DNA of 64,000 bases from Pseudorhodoferax sp047601025. GTDB taxonomy: Bacteria; Pseudomonadota; Gammaproteobacteria; Burkholderiales; Burkholderiaceae_C. Shown here piece after piece: positions 1 to 8,961 of this stretch. The DNA lies in contig NZ_JASGJZ010000001.1 of the NCBI RefSeq assembly GCF_047601025.1, forward strand, positions 3,348,001 to 3,412,000, written 5' to 3'. The notes beneath the pieces are model-generated. The model had not been told where the DNA came from and made no database searches. It worked only from the letters and a program-made list of their open reading frames with translations. Both the position numbers and the translations under genes were made by a program. How positions within the stretch are numbered: the stretch's first letter is position 1; each line of letters begins with the position of its first letter.

Positions 1-1366
1 CGTCGATGGCACCACGCGGCGCGGCAAGCGCATCTCCATGAAGGAGACGGCGGACGCCGCCGTCGCCATCTCCCCCTCCGTGCGCCACACCATCGTGGTG
101 CGCAACAGCGGCCAGGACGTGCCGATGGCGGCGGGCCGCGACCACTGGTGGGACACGCTGCCCACGCTGGCCGGACTGACCCCGCCCGCGACCGTGGCGC
201 TCGACCCCAACGACCCGCTGTTCGTGCTCTACACCTCGGGCACCACCGGCGCGCCCAAGGGCATCGTGCACTCGCACGCGGGCATGCTGCTCAAGGCGGC
301 CATCGACTTCGGCTACGTGTTCGATATCCAGCAGGACGACGTCGTCACCTGGATCGCCGACATGGGCTGGATGCTCGGGCCGCTGATGCTCATCGGCGGC
401 CTGCACCTGGGCGCGACCCTGGTGCTGATCGAGGGCGTGCCCGACTTCCCCGATGCCGACAGGCTCTGGCGCATCGTGGAGCGCAACCGCTCCACCTTCC
501 TGGGCATCGCGCCCACGGCGGCGCGCGGCCTGCGCACGACGCTCGACGGCGGGCGCCCCGAGGCCGACCTGTCCACCCTGCGCGCCTTCGCGTCCACCGG
601 CGAAGCCTGGGACGAGCCGACCTGGCACTGGCTGTTCGAGACCGTGGGCCAAAAGCGCCTGCCCATCCTGAACTACTCGGGCGGCACCGAGATCGGCGGC
701 GGCATCATCTCCGGCTACACCATCGCGCCCCATGCGCCCGCATCATTCTGCGGTCCCGTGCCGGGGATGGACGTGGACGTGTTCGACGCCGACGGCCGCA
801 GCACCGACGAGGTCGGCGAGCTGGTGGTGCTCAACACCTGGCCGGGCATGGCGCACAGCTTCTGGCGCGACGACGCGCGCTTCCTCGACACCTACTGGAG
901 CCGCTGGCCCGACGTGTGGGTGCATGGCGACCTCGCCAGCATCGATGCCCAGGGCTTCTGGCACATCCACGGCCGCTCCGACGACACGCTGAAGATCAGC
1001 GGCCGGCGCATCGGCCCGGCGGAGATCGAGTCCGCCCTGGTGGCCCAGGCTGGCGTGGCCGAGGCGGGCGTGATCGGCGCGCCCGACGAGATGAAGGGCC
1101 AGACGGCGGTGGCCTTCGTCGTTGCCCGCCCCGGCGCGACGCTGGGCGAGGCAGAGCTGTCGACAGCGATGGTCGCGGCGGTCGGCAAGGGCATGCTGCC
1201 CTCGCGCATCCACATCGTGGATACGCTGCCCAAGACCAAGAATGGCAAGATCATGCGGCGCGCCATCCGCGCGCGCTACCTCGGCGAGCCGATCGGCGAC
1301 CTGTCCGCCCTCGACCCCGCCACCCCTTTGGAAAGCATCCCCCTGCGGGAGGGAGAAAAATCATGA
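1..1366 (+). CDS. AMP-forming acyl-CoA synthetase, 5' end outside window
   Basis: ANL-superfamily ligase that activates a carboxylic acid as acyl-adenylate and transfers it to CoA. The reading frame is open from base 2, so the N-terminus lies upstream; the first internal ATG is at 38. Visible motifs are the phosphate loop YTSGTTGAPKG, the A5-type NYSGGTEIGGG, the hinge region GRSDDTLKISGRRI and the C-terminal catalytic lysine region LPKTKNGKIMRRA. The layout resembles acetyl/propionyl-CoA synthetases; substrate is unknown. The stop overlaps the next ATG (ATGA), so it is translationally coupled to the thiolase. Together with the CoA-transferase it forms one acyl-CoA operon. Confidence 0.9.
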   Translation, partial: VDGTTRRGKRISMKETADAAVAISPSVRHTIVVRNSGQDVPMAAGRDHWWDTLPTLAGLTPPATVALDPNDPLFVLYTSGTTGAPKGIVHSHAGMLLKAAIDFGYVFDIQQDDVVTWIADMGWMLGPLMLIGGLHLGATLVLIEGVPDFPDADRLWRIVERNRSTFLGIAPTAARGLRTTLDGGRPEADLSTLRAFASTGEAWDEPTWHWLFETVGQKRLPILNYSGGTEIGGGIISGYTIAPHAPASFCGPVPGMDVDVFDADGRSTDEVGELVVLNTWPGMAHSFWRDDARFLDTYWSRWPDVWVHGDLASIDAQGFWHIHGRSDDTLKISGRRIGPAEIESALVAQAGVAEAGVIGAPDEMKGQTAVAFVVARPGATLGEAELSTAMVAAVGKGMLPSRIHIVDTLPKTKNGKIMRRAIRARYLGEPIGDLSALDPATPLESIPLREGEKS

Positions 1367-2574
1367 GACAAGCAGTCATTTGCGAACCGGTGCGCACGCC
1401 GGTGGGCCGCTACGGCGGCATGTTCAAGGACGTTCCGGCGGCCGACCTGGCCGAGCGGGTGCTGACCGAACTGGTCGCCCGCACCAAGCTCGACCCCAAG
1501 CACATCGACGACGTGATCTTCGGCCAGTGCTACCCCAACGGCGAGGCGCCGGCCATCGGCCGCGTGGCCGCGCTGAACGCCCAGCTGGGCATCCGCGTGC
1601 CGGGGCTGCAGATCGACCGGCGCTGCGGCTCGGGGCTGCAGGCCGTGATCGACGCGGCCATGCGCGTGCAGACCGGTGCCTGCGACCTGGTGATCGCCGG
1701 CGGCGCCGAGAGCATGAGCCAGGCCGAGCACTACGTGCTGGGCGGGCGCTTCGGCCTGAAGGGCGACTCGCAGCCGTTCTGGGACCGCATCGCGCGCGGG
1801 CGCATCACCTCCGGCGGCAGGCACCACCCGGTGCCGGGCGGCATGCTGGAGACGGCGGAGAACCTGCGCCGCGAGTACGGCATCACGCGCCAGGCGCAGG
1901 ACGAACTGGCGGCGCGCTCGCACGCCAACGCGGTGGCGGCCCAGCAGAGCGGCCGCTTCGCCGAGGAGATCGTGCCGGTCACGGTCAAGGGCCGCAAAGG
2001 CCCGGTCGAACTGGCGGTGGACGAGCATCCGCGCGCCGACGTGACGCTGGACAGCCTCGGAACGCTGCGGCCGGTGCGCGCCGGCGTCGACAAGGAGGCG
2101 ACCGTCACGGCCGGCAACGCCAGCGGCCAGAACGACGGCGCCGCGGCCTGCATCGTGACCACGCCGGAAAAGGCCGAGGCGCTGGGCCTCAAGCCCTACG
2201 GCCGCCTGGTGAACTGGGCGGTGGCCGGGGTGGAGCCGGAGCGCATGGGCATCGGCCCGGTGCCGGCGGTCGAGCTGGTGCTGCGCCGCGCGAGCCTGGC
2301 GCTGAAGGACCTGGACCTGATCGAGCTGAACGAGGCGTTCGCGGCCCAGGTGCTGGCCTGCACCACGGCCCTGGGCTTCGGCGAGGGCGACTACGCGCGG
2401 CTGAACGTGAACGGCTCCGGCATCTCGCTGGGCCACCCGGTGGGTGCCACGGGCGTGCGCATCCTGACGACGATGCTGCGCGAACTGGCGCGCCGCGAGG
2501 CCCGCTACGGCCTGGAGACCATGTGCATCGGCGGCGGGCAGGGCCTGGCCGCCGTGTTCGAGCGCGTGGCGTGA
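1363..2574 (+). CDS. thiolase (acetyl-CoA acyltransferase)
   Basis: 403-residue thiolase, the normal family length, catalysing CoA-dependent cleavage of 3-oxoacyl-CoA or the reverse condensation. The nucleophilic Cys88 lies in RRCGSGLQA, His358 in GHPVGATG and the second Cys388 in CIGGGQG, so the catalytic triad is complete. ATG overlaps the stop of the upstream ligase and its own stop overlaps the next start (TGATG). Best reading is the last step of a beta-oxidation-like pathway; chain length preference cannot be read from sequence. Confidence 0.92.
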   Translation: MRQAVICEPVRTPVGRYGGMFKDVPAADLAERVLTELVARTKLDPKHIDDVIFGQCYPNGEAPAIGRVAALNAQLGIRVPGLQIDRRCGSGLQAVIDAAMRVQTGACDLVIAGGAESMSQAEHYVLGGRFGLKGDSQPFWDRIARGRITSGGRHHPVPGGMLETAENLRREYGITRQAQDELAARSHANAVAAQQSGRFAEEIVPVTVKGRKGPVELAVDEHPRADVTLDSLGTLRPVRAGVDKEATVTAGNASGQNDGAAACIVTTPEKAEALGLKPYGRLVNWAVAGVEPERMGIGPVPAVELVLRRASLALKDLDLIELNEAFAAQVLACTTALGFGEGDYARLNVNGSGISLGHPVGATGVRILTTMLRELARREARYGLETMCIGGGQGLAAVFERVA

Positions 2575-3785
2575 TGGTGCCGCTGCTGACCGGCCTGCGC
2601 ATCATCGAATGCGCGTCGTTCATCGCCGCGCCCTCGTGCGCGCTGCACCTGCGCCAGCTGGGCGCCGAAGTCATCCGCATCGACCCCATCGGCGGCGGGC
2701 CCGACTTCAAGCGCTGGCCGGTCTCGCCCGGCGGGGGCAGCTTCTACTGGGAGGGCCTGAACAAGGGCAAGCAGTCGATCGCCATCGACTTCTCGCGCCC
2801 CGAGGGTCGGGAACTCATCGCCGACCTCATCACCGCCCCCGGCGCCGACGGCGGCATCCTGGTGACGAACTTTCCCAAGGAAGGCTTCCTCGCCCACGAA
2901 CGGCTGAAGAAGCGCCGCGAGGACCTGATCTCGGTGCGCGTCATGGGCTGGGGCGACGGCGGCTCGGCGGTGGACTACACCGTCAACGCCGCCATCGGCA
3001 TCCCCTACATGACGGGGGGCGCGGAAAGCGGTGCCAACCCGGTCAACCACGTGCTGCCCGCCTGGGACCTGCTGGCGGGCGCCTATGCCGCGTTCTCCAC
3101 GCTGGCGGCGGAGCGCGACCGCCTGCGCACCGGCCGCGGGCACGAGGTGACGGTGCCGCTGTCCGACGTGGCGCTGGCGGCCCTCGCCAACACCGGCCAG
3201 GTGGCCGAGGTGCTGACCGGCGGCGACCGGCCGCGCTACGGCAACGCGCTGTTCGGCGCCTTCGGGCGCGACTTCGCCACGGCGGACGGCGAGCGCGTCA
3301 TGGTCGTGGCCATCACGCCCAAGCAATGGACGACGCTGCTCGCCGCGCTGGACCTGACCGCCGCGGTCAAGGACATCGAGGGGCGCCTGGGCCTGTCGTT
3401 CGAGCGCGACGAGGGCTTGCGTTTCGTGCACCGCGACGTGCTGTTCCCGCTGTTCGAGCGGGCCGTCGGCGCGCTTGCGCTGGCCCAGGTGCGCGACCGC
3501 TTCGACGCGCAGGGCGTGTGCTGGAGTCCGTACCGCACGCTGTCGCAGGCGCTGCGCGACGATCCGCGCCTGTCGCTGGCCGGGCCGATGTTCACCGAGC
3601 TGGAGCACCCCAGCGGGCACCGCTATCCCGCGCCCGGCGCGGCCGCGGCGTTCTCGGGCCTGCCGCGCGAGCCCGGCGTGTGCGCGCCCCGGCTGGGCGA
3701 GCACACCGACGACGTGCTGGCCCGCGTGCTCGACCTGCCCGCCGCACGGATCGGCCAACTGCACGACGCGGGCCTCGTGCGCTGA
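2574..3785 (+). CDS. CaiB/BaiF family CoA-transferase
   Basis: Class III CoA-transferase, 403 residues, moving CoA from a donor thioester to a free carboxylate through an aspartyl-CoA intermediate. The N-terminal LRIIECASFIAAP segment and the PAWDLLAGAYAA segment are typical; Asp165 in the latter aligns with the catalytic Asp of formyl-CoA transferase. Start ATG is in the TGATG junction with the thiolase. Working beside an AMP-forming ligase it offers an ATP-free route to the same CoA ester. A strong inverted repeat lies just after its stop. Confidence 0.9.
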   Translation: MVPLLTGLRIIECASFIAAPSCALHLRQLGAEVIRIDPIGGGPDFKRWPVSPGGGSFYWEGLNKGKQSIAIDFSRPEGRELIADLITAPGADGGILVTNFPKEGFLAHERLKKRREDLISVRVMGWGDGGSAVDYTVNAAIGIPYMTGGAESGANPVNHVLPAWDLLAGAYAAFSTLAAERDRLRTGRGHEVTVPLSDVALAALANTGQVAEVLTGGDRPRYGNALFGAFGRDFATADGERVMVVAITPKQWTTLLAALDLTAAVKDIEGRLGLSFERDEGLRFVHRDVLFPLFERAVGALALAQVRDRFDAQGVCWSPYRTLSQALRDDPRLSLAGPMFTELEHPSGHRYPAPGAAAAFSGLPREPGVCAPRLGEHTDDVLARVLDLPAARIGQLHDAGLVR

Positions 3786-3812
3786 CACGCCACCACTGAC
3801 GCCCGAGCAGGT

Positions 3813-3853
3813 ACGGACAAGACGCTTGCCCATTTGCAAAGCGCCTTGTCCGT
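3813..3853 (+). terminator. strong inverted repeat between CoA-transferase and acyl-CoA dehydrogenase
   Basis: Arms 3813-3828 and 3838-3853 pair at 14 of 16 positions around a 9-nt loop, with outer ACGGACAAG / CTTGTCCGT perfect. It sits 28 bp after one stop and 40 bp before the next ATG. There is no long T tract, only TTCTTCGTT, so it could be a weak terminator, an RNA-stabilising hairpin or an operator. Confidence 0.45.
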
Positions 3854-3893
3854 TCTTCGTTGGGGCCCGTCCCGAACCCTTGGAACCCATCCC

Positions 3894-5552
3894 ATGACCG
3901 ACGTTTTTTCCTCCACCGACGCCAAGGCCTTGCTGGAGCAGCTCCAGGCCCTGTTCGCCCAGGCCACCCGCGCCATCGCGCAGCGCTGCGCCCAAGGCGG
4001 CAAGCTCGACGCCCGCCTGCTCGACGACAACCAGGGCCTGAGCTACGAACTGGCCCTCGCCAACGCCGACCTGCTGGCCGCCCAGGCCCTGGCCGGCCAG
4101 GGCGGGCAGGTCTCCCCGCTCGATGCCGCGCTCGGCCTGGCCTTCGCCAGCGAAGCCCTGGACAGCGTGCTGGCACGCCTGACCACCATCTTCCTGGAAT
4201 GCGGCCTCGACGATGCCGCGCTGCGCGCCCTGGGCGCCAGCGGCGCGGCGCGCCGCCTGCGCAGCGCCGCCGGCAGCATGACGGCGCTGGCCCGCCTGGG
4301 CCAGGCCGTGGCCGAGGCCGATGGCGAGATCGGCGACGTGCCGCTCGACGAAGACACCGCCATGGCGCGCGACGCCTTCCGCCGCTTCGCCGCCGACGTG
4401 GTCGCGCCCGAGGCCGAGAAGATCCACCGCCACGACCTCACGGTGCCCGAGTCGCTGCTGCAGCCGATGCGCGAGATGGGTGTCTTCGGCCTGTCCATTC
4501 CCGAGGAATTCGGCGGCAGCGCCCCGGGCGGGCGCGAGAACACGCCGATGATGATCGCCGTGACCGAGGCGCTTTCCGAAGCCTCGCTGGCCGCCGCCGG
4601 CAGCCTGATCACGCGCCCCGAGATCCTGTCGCGCGCCCTGATGGCTGGCGGCACGCCCGAGCAGAAGGCGCTGTGGCTGCCCCGGATCGCGGCGGGCCAG
4701 CCGCTGTGCGCCATCGGCATCACCGAGCCCGACTACGGCTCCGACGTCGCCAGCCTGTCGCTGCGCGGCACGCGCACCCAAGGCGGCTGGCTGCTCAACG
4801 GCGCCAAGACCTGGTGCACCTTCGCGGGCAAGGCCGGCCTGCTGATGGCCGTGACCCGTACCAACCCGGATCGATCCCTGGGCCACAAGGGCCTGAGCCT
4901 GCTGCTGGTGGAAAAGCCGTCCTACGACGGCCACGAGTTCACCTACGTGCAGGACGGCGGCGGCAGGCTGCATGGCCGCGCCATCCCGACCATCGGCTAC
5001 CGCGGCATGCACTCGTTCGACCTGGCCTTCGAGGACTTCTTCGTGCCCGACGCCAACGTGGTCGGCGGCGAGGCCGGGCTGGGCAAGGGCTTCTACCTGA
5101 CCATGGCCGGCATGGTGGGCGGCCGCATCCAGACCTCGGGCCGCGCCCTGGGCGTGATGCGCGCGGCACTCACCGCCGCCATCCGCTACGCCAAGGACCG
5201 CCGCGTGTTCGACGCGCCGCTGGCCGACTACCAGCTCACGCAGATCAAGATCGCGAAGATGGCGGCCCGCTTCGCCGCCTGCCGCTACCTGGCCTACGCC
5301 ATCGGCGAGCAGATCGACCAGGGCAAGGGCCGCATGGAGGCGAGCCTGGTCAAGCTCTTCGCCTGCCGCTCGGCCGAGAGCGTGACGCGCGAGGCGCAGC
5401 AGATCCACGGCGGCATGGGCTATGCCGAGGAGACGCCGGTCAGCCGCTACTTCGTCGATGCGCGCGTGCTGTCGATCTTCGAGGGCGCGGAGGAGACGCT
5501 GGCGCTCAAGGTGATCGCACGCAGCTTGCTGGACGACGCCTTGGCCGTCTGA
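3894..5552 (+). CDS. acyl-CoA dehydrogenase with N-terminal extension, methylsuccinyl-CoA dehydrogenase-like
   Basis: 552 residues, about 150 longer than ordinary acyl-CoA dehydrogenases. The first ~160 residues are an alanine-rich helical extension; the classical domain follows, with FGLSIPEEFGG, the FAD/substrate loop ITEPDYGSDVAS, the QQIHGGMGYAEETP segment and the C-terminal FEGAEETLALKVIARSLL. An extension of this size is known for (2S)-methylsuccinyl-CoA dehydrogenase (Mcd) of the ethylmalonyl-CoA pathway, so that is the favoured but unproven role. ATG 3894 is chosen over the upstream in-frame ATG 3834, which lies inside the inverted repeat. Electrons would pass to EtfAB. Confidence 0.85.
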   Translation: MTDVFSSTDAKALLEQLQALFAQATRAIAQRCAQGGKLDARLLDDNQGLSYELALANADLLAAQALAGQGGQVSPLDAALGLAFASEALDSVLARLTTIFLECGLDDAALRALGASGAARRLRSAAGSMTALARLGQAVAEADGEIGDVPLDEDTAMARDAFRRFAADVVAPEAEKIHRHDLTVPESLLQPMREMGVFGLSIPEEFGGSAPGGRENTPMMIAVTEALSEASLAAAGSLITRPEILSRALMAGGTPEQKALWLPRIAAGQPLCAIGITEPDYGSDVASLSLRGTRTQGGWLLNGAKTWCTFAGKAGLLMAVTRTNPDRSLGHKGLSLLLVEKPSYDGHEFTYVQDGGGRLHGRAIPTIGYRGMHSFDLAFEDFFVPDANVVGGEAGLGKGFYLTMAGMVGGRIQTSGRALGVMRAALTAAIRYAKDRRVFDAPLADYQLTQIKIAKMAARFAACRYLAYAIGEQIDQGKGRMEASLVKLFACRSAESVTREAQQIHGGMGYAEETPVSRYFVDARVLSIFEGAEETLALKVIARSLLDDALAV

Positions 5553-5574
5553 ATTCCTGTCAACGACAGGCCAC

Positions 5575-5850
5575 CATCTTGACGAACGGGCTGGATTGCC
5601 GAACCTCGGCGAGTTCCTTGCGCCAAGGCGACCGGGGCGAGCGATGGCGTTCAAGATGGGCAGCAGCTCGTGCATGCAGTCGGCCTGTGCGACCTTCTGG
5701 CGCTCGCCGGCGGCCCGCGACCTGGCGTGGAAGGCCTGAGGCACGGGGTCGAAGCGCGCGCCCACCAGGGTTGCCGCGTGCAACCTGCGGCGCAGGTGGG
5801 CGCGCCCGCCGAAGATGTGGCCGGCGTGGCGGACCAGGACATGCCTGGCA
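5575..5850 (-). pseudogene. IS110-family transposase C-terminal remnant
   Basis: The 357-bp gap between the acyl-CoA and aldehyde dehydrogenases translates on the minus strand to a stretch containing LRRRLHAATLVGARFDPVPQ and, further on, ADCMHELLPILNAIARPG. This matches the C-terminal transposase_20 region of IS110-family enzymes (family pattern: ALYMAALVA...NP...FY...RGK..K.A..ACMRKLLTILNA). No start codon, DEDD domain or remaining element is present. A small perfect repeat CCTGTC-AAC-GACAGG (5556-5570) marks the downstream edge. Confidence 0.65.
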
Positions 5851-5909
5851 ACCACCACGCCTCGGCCACTGAAGTTCGAATGATCTGAACGTGATGAGGA
5901 GACAAGTCC

Positions 5910-7409
5910 ATGACAGAGACCGTACAGAGCGTGCATGCCAGCCTCGACCTGCGCCCCGGCCAGTTGTTCATCGACGGCCAATGGCTGGACTGGGACGGCC
6001 CGCGCTTCGACCAGATCAACCCCAACACCCAGCAGGTGATGGGCAGCTTCCCCGAGGCGGGCGAGCGCGGCGTGAATGAAGCCGTGGCGGCGGCCCGCAA
6101 GGCCTTCGACGAAGGCCCCTGGCCGCGCATGGCCGCGCAGGACCGCAAGCGCATCCTGCAGCGCTTCATCGAGCGCATCTACGACGCCGAGGAGGAAATC
6201 GCCAAGCTGCAGACGCTGGACAACGGCATCCCCTACCACCTGAGCCGCAACACCCGCGTCTCGGCCAAGGCCACCGCCGACGTGATGGACAGCTACGCCG
6301 GCTGGGCCGACAAGATCACCGGCGAGACCTATCCGCAGTTCACCGCGGCCTCGAACATGCAGTACATGTCGTTCCGCGAGCCGGTGGGCGTGGTGGCCGC
6401 CATCCTGGCCTGGAACGCGCCGCTGCTGATGTTCGCCAACAAGGTCGGCCCCGCGCTGGCCGCCGGCTGCACGGTGGTGGTCAAGCCCTCGGAATACACC
6501 AACCTGTCCGTCACCCGCCTGGCCCGCATCGTGGCCGAGAGCGACCTGCCGCCCGGCGTGTTCAACCTGGTGACGGGCGCGGGCGCGACCGGCTCGGCGC
6601 TGTCGGCCCACCCGGGCGTGGACAAGGTCACCTTCACTGGCAGCCCGCAGACCGGGCGCAGCATTCTGCTGGCCAGCGGCGGCAACATGAAGCGCCTCTC
6701 GCTGGAGCTGGGCGGCAAGAGCGCCGGCATCGTCTTTCCCGACACGCGCAGCCTGGCGGCCACCGCCACGCAGCTGATGGGCCTGTGCTCCACCTTCCTG
6801 TCCGGACAGGTGTGCTCCACGCCCTCGCGGGCGCTGGTGCACCGCTCGCTGCTCGACGAGTTCGTGCACCACGCCGCGGAGCAGGTCAAGAAGGTGAAGT
6901 TCGGCAATCCCTTCGAGTCCACCACCACCTCGGCGCCCATCATCTCCAGGCGCCAGGTGGAGCGCATCCTGGGCTACGTGGAAAGCGGCCAGCAGGAAGG
7001 CGCGACCTTGCAGTTCGGCGGCGACCGGCCCGGCGGCGACCTGGCCGAGGGCAACTGGATCAACCCGGCGCTGTTCACCAACGTGAGCAACCAGTTCCGC
7101 GTGGCACGCGAGGAGATCTTCGGCCCCGTGCTGTGCGTGATTCCCTTCGACACCGAGGAGGAGGCCGTCCGCATCGCCAACGACAGCGAATACGGGCTGG
7201 CCGGCTGCGTCTTCACCACCGACGTGACGCGGGCGTTGCGCGTGGCGCGGGCCATCCGCAGTGGCTCCATCGGCATCAACGGCTATGCCAGCGTGCCCAA
7301 CGCGCCCATGGGCGGCGTCAAGAGCTCGGGCATCGGGCGCGAGGGCGGTTGGCCGTCCATCGAGGCGTTCACCGAACTCAAGACCGTCAACTTCAATCTC
7401 GACGCTTGA
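5910..7409 (+). CDS. aldehyde dehydrogenase (NAD(P)-dependent)
   Basis: 499-residue ALDH-superfamily enzyme oxidising an aldehyde to the carboxylic acid. General base Glu266 lies in LELGGKS and nucleophile Cys302 in SGQVCSTP, the usual 36 residues apart. The cofactor-site motif FTGSPQTG and the C-terminal MGGVKSSGIGREGG are intact. A good AGGAG ribosome site precedes the ATG. It is 26 bp from the SDR and probably co-transcribed with it, giving an alcohol-to-aldehyde-to-acid module. Confidence 0.93.
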   Translation: MTETVQSVHASLDLRPGQLFIDGQWLDWDGPRFDQINPNTQQVMGSFPEAGERGVNEAVAAARKAFDEGPWPRMAAQDRKRILQRFIERIYDAEEEIAKLQTLDNGIPYHLSRNTRVSAKATADVMDSYAGWADKITGETYPQFTAASNMQYMSFREPVGVVAAILAWNAPLLMFANKVGPALAAGCTVVVKPSEYTNLSVTRLARIVAESDLPPGVFNLVTGAGATGSALSAHPGVDKVTFTGSPQTGRSILLASGGNMKRLSLELGGKSAGIVFPDTRSLAATATQLMGLCSTFLSGQVCSTPSRALVHRSLLDEFVHHAAEQVKKVKFGNPFESTTTSAPIISRRQVERILGYVESGQQEGATLQFGGDRPGGDLAEGNWINPALFTNVSNQFRVAREEIFGPVLCVIPFDTEEEAVRIANDSEYGLAGCVFTTDVTRALRVARAIRSGSIGINGYASVPNAPMGGVKSSGIGREGGWPSIEAFTELKTVNFNLDA

Positions 7410-7435
7410 AGCGCGTTCCACTCCAGGAGACACCC

Positions 7436-8206
7436 ATGAGACTGAAGAACAAACTGGCCATCGTCACCGCCGGCGGCTCCGGCATGGGCCGCGCCGGCTG
7501 CGAGCTGTTCGCCCGCGAGGGCGCCAAGGTCGCGGTGGTCGACTACGACAAGGCCAAGGCCGAGGAAGTCGCGGCGGCCATCACCGGCAACGGCGGCTCG
7601 GCCAAGGCGTTCGTCGCCGATCTGTCCCAACCCGAGGAGTGCAGGCGCGTGATCGCCGAGAGCGCCGCCTGGCTGGGCGGCGTGGACCTGCTGTGGGCGC
7701 ATGCGGGCATGCCCGGCACCGCCAAGGTCGAGGGCATCGACATGGACGAATACCGTGCCTCGATCGACCTGAACATGACCTCCGCGCTCATCAGCGCCGC
7801 CGAGGTCGCGCCGCACATGCGCCAGCGCGGCGGCGGCGCCATCGTGTTCACGTCCTCCATCGGCGGGCTGGTGGGCTCCATGCACAGCCCCGTGTACTCC
7901 ATGGCCAAGTTCGGCGTGGTGGGCCTGACGATGTCGCTGGCGCAGCGCTTCGCAGCCGACGGCATCCGCGTCAACGCCGTGTGCCCCGGGCCCATCGACA
8001 CGCCCATGCTGCCCAAGTTCTTCGGCCGCGCCGACGACCACCAGGACGCGGAGGCCAACCGGGCGCGCCTGATGGCCATCGTGCCCATGGGGCGCGCGGG
8101 ACGGCCCGAGGAGGTGGCGCATGCCGCGCTGTGGCTGCTGTCGGACGACGCATCGTTCGTCACGGGCGTGCCGCTGCCGGTGGATGGGGGCTATCTCACG
8201 CGCTGA
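7436..8206 (+). CDS. short-chain dehydrogenase/reductase (SDR)
   Basis: 256-residue classical SDR oxidising or reducing an alcohol/ketone with NAD(P). It has the cofactor glycine motif TAGGSGMGRAG, the stabilising WAHAG (usually NNAG, so slightly unusual), catalytic Ser in FTSSIGGLVGS and YSMAK for Tyr/Lys, plus the C-terminal VDGG. Asp at VVDYD after strand 2 favours NAD(H). AGGAGA precedes ATG 7436. It follows the aldehyde dehydrogenase closely and likely feeds it. Confidence 0.92.
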   Translation: MRLKNKLAIVTAGGSGMGRAGCELFAREGAKVAVVDYDKAKAEEVAAAITGNGGSAKAFVADLSQPEECRRVIAESAAWLGGVDLLWAHAGMPGTAKVEGIDMDEYRASIDLNMTSALISAAEVAPHMRQRGGGAIVFTSSIGGLVGSMHSPVYSMAKFGVVGLTMSLAQRFAADGIRVNAVCPGPIDTPMLPKFFGRADDHQDAEANRARLMAIVPMGRAGRPEEVAHAALWLLSDDASFVTGVPLPVDGGYLTR

Positions 8207-8961
8207 TCACGCCCCGCGTTGCTGCTGAAAAGCGAGCTGCATGCGCCTGCCGTACAGGCGCTGCAGCGCAGCTTCCATCCGAGCCCGACGGTTCCTCAAC
8301 GGCCTGGCCGTGCCATGACGTGACGGCTTGGCCTGGACGATGTCCCGGTCGGTGGATGGCGGCATGTGCACGGCGTGTCGCAGCAGACCGCGGAACGTCC
8401 GGCCCACCGAATTGGCGCCGCGCCGGTCGAACCGGAGCACGAGTTCCTGCAACAGCACATCCAACAGGGACGGCGGGATGTGCCGCTGGTGGCTGCTCTG
8501 CATCCGCTGCCGGGCCTGGGCGACGGCGCGAGGCCGCCCCCGAAGCGGCGGCGTGCGCGCACGCACGGCCCAGGGCCGCGCGCCCCGTGCGGTAGTCCCC
8601 GGGCCGTGCGATGCGGATGGTGGCGCCCTGGACGGCGTCGCGCTGGATGAAGGTCTCCGGCACGCCCGGTGCCGCCGCATCGGTGATCCGTTGCAGCCGC
8701 ACCGGGCCGTGGCCCTTGGGCCGAGCCGCCTGCACGGCAGGGGCGCACCGCTGTTCCGGCTCCGCCAGGTCGCATCGCCCACGTCGACGGCATCGCCTAG
8801 CCGTTCCCGGTCCTGTGCCTCGGCCGCCATCGCCCCGCGCAGGCGGTGCAGCCTGGCCCAGGCGGTCCGGGTGCTGCCCAGCCCCAGGGCGCGCGCTGCA
8901 AGGCCAGTGCGCTTGCCCCCGTGCGTTCGATGGACGAGGTACCGGGTGGTGGATGGTGCCT
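8207..8961 (-). pseudogene. decayed IS1595-family transposase
   Basis: This 755-bp gap holds no intact gene, but minus-strand translation in several frames gives pieces in family order: GLGSTRTAWARLHRLRGAM followed by a VDVGD in place of VDET (about 8900-8770), RLQRITDAAAPGVPETFIQR (about 8700-8620), and LLQELVLRFDRRGANSVGRT then a PPSTDRDIV (about 8460-8330). These match the DDE_Tnp_IS1595 layout (TAW..LH.LR.AM, VDET, then DEFVFRFNRR). At least two frameshifts and the altered catalytic motif make it dead. Terminal repeats were not identified. Confidence 0.65.

Noticed and set aside
5670..5888. 72-codon plus-strand frame in the IS110 remnant
   Set aside because: It is the antisense of the transposase tail and has no ribosome site or family.
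2505..7433. Very long minus-strand open frame (1642 codons)
   Set aside because: It is antisense to well-supported plus-strand enzymes, lacks any domain and reflects high-GC frames; only its part over 5575-5850 matches a transposase tail.
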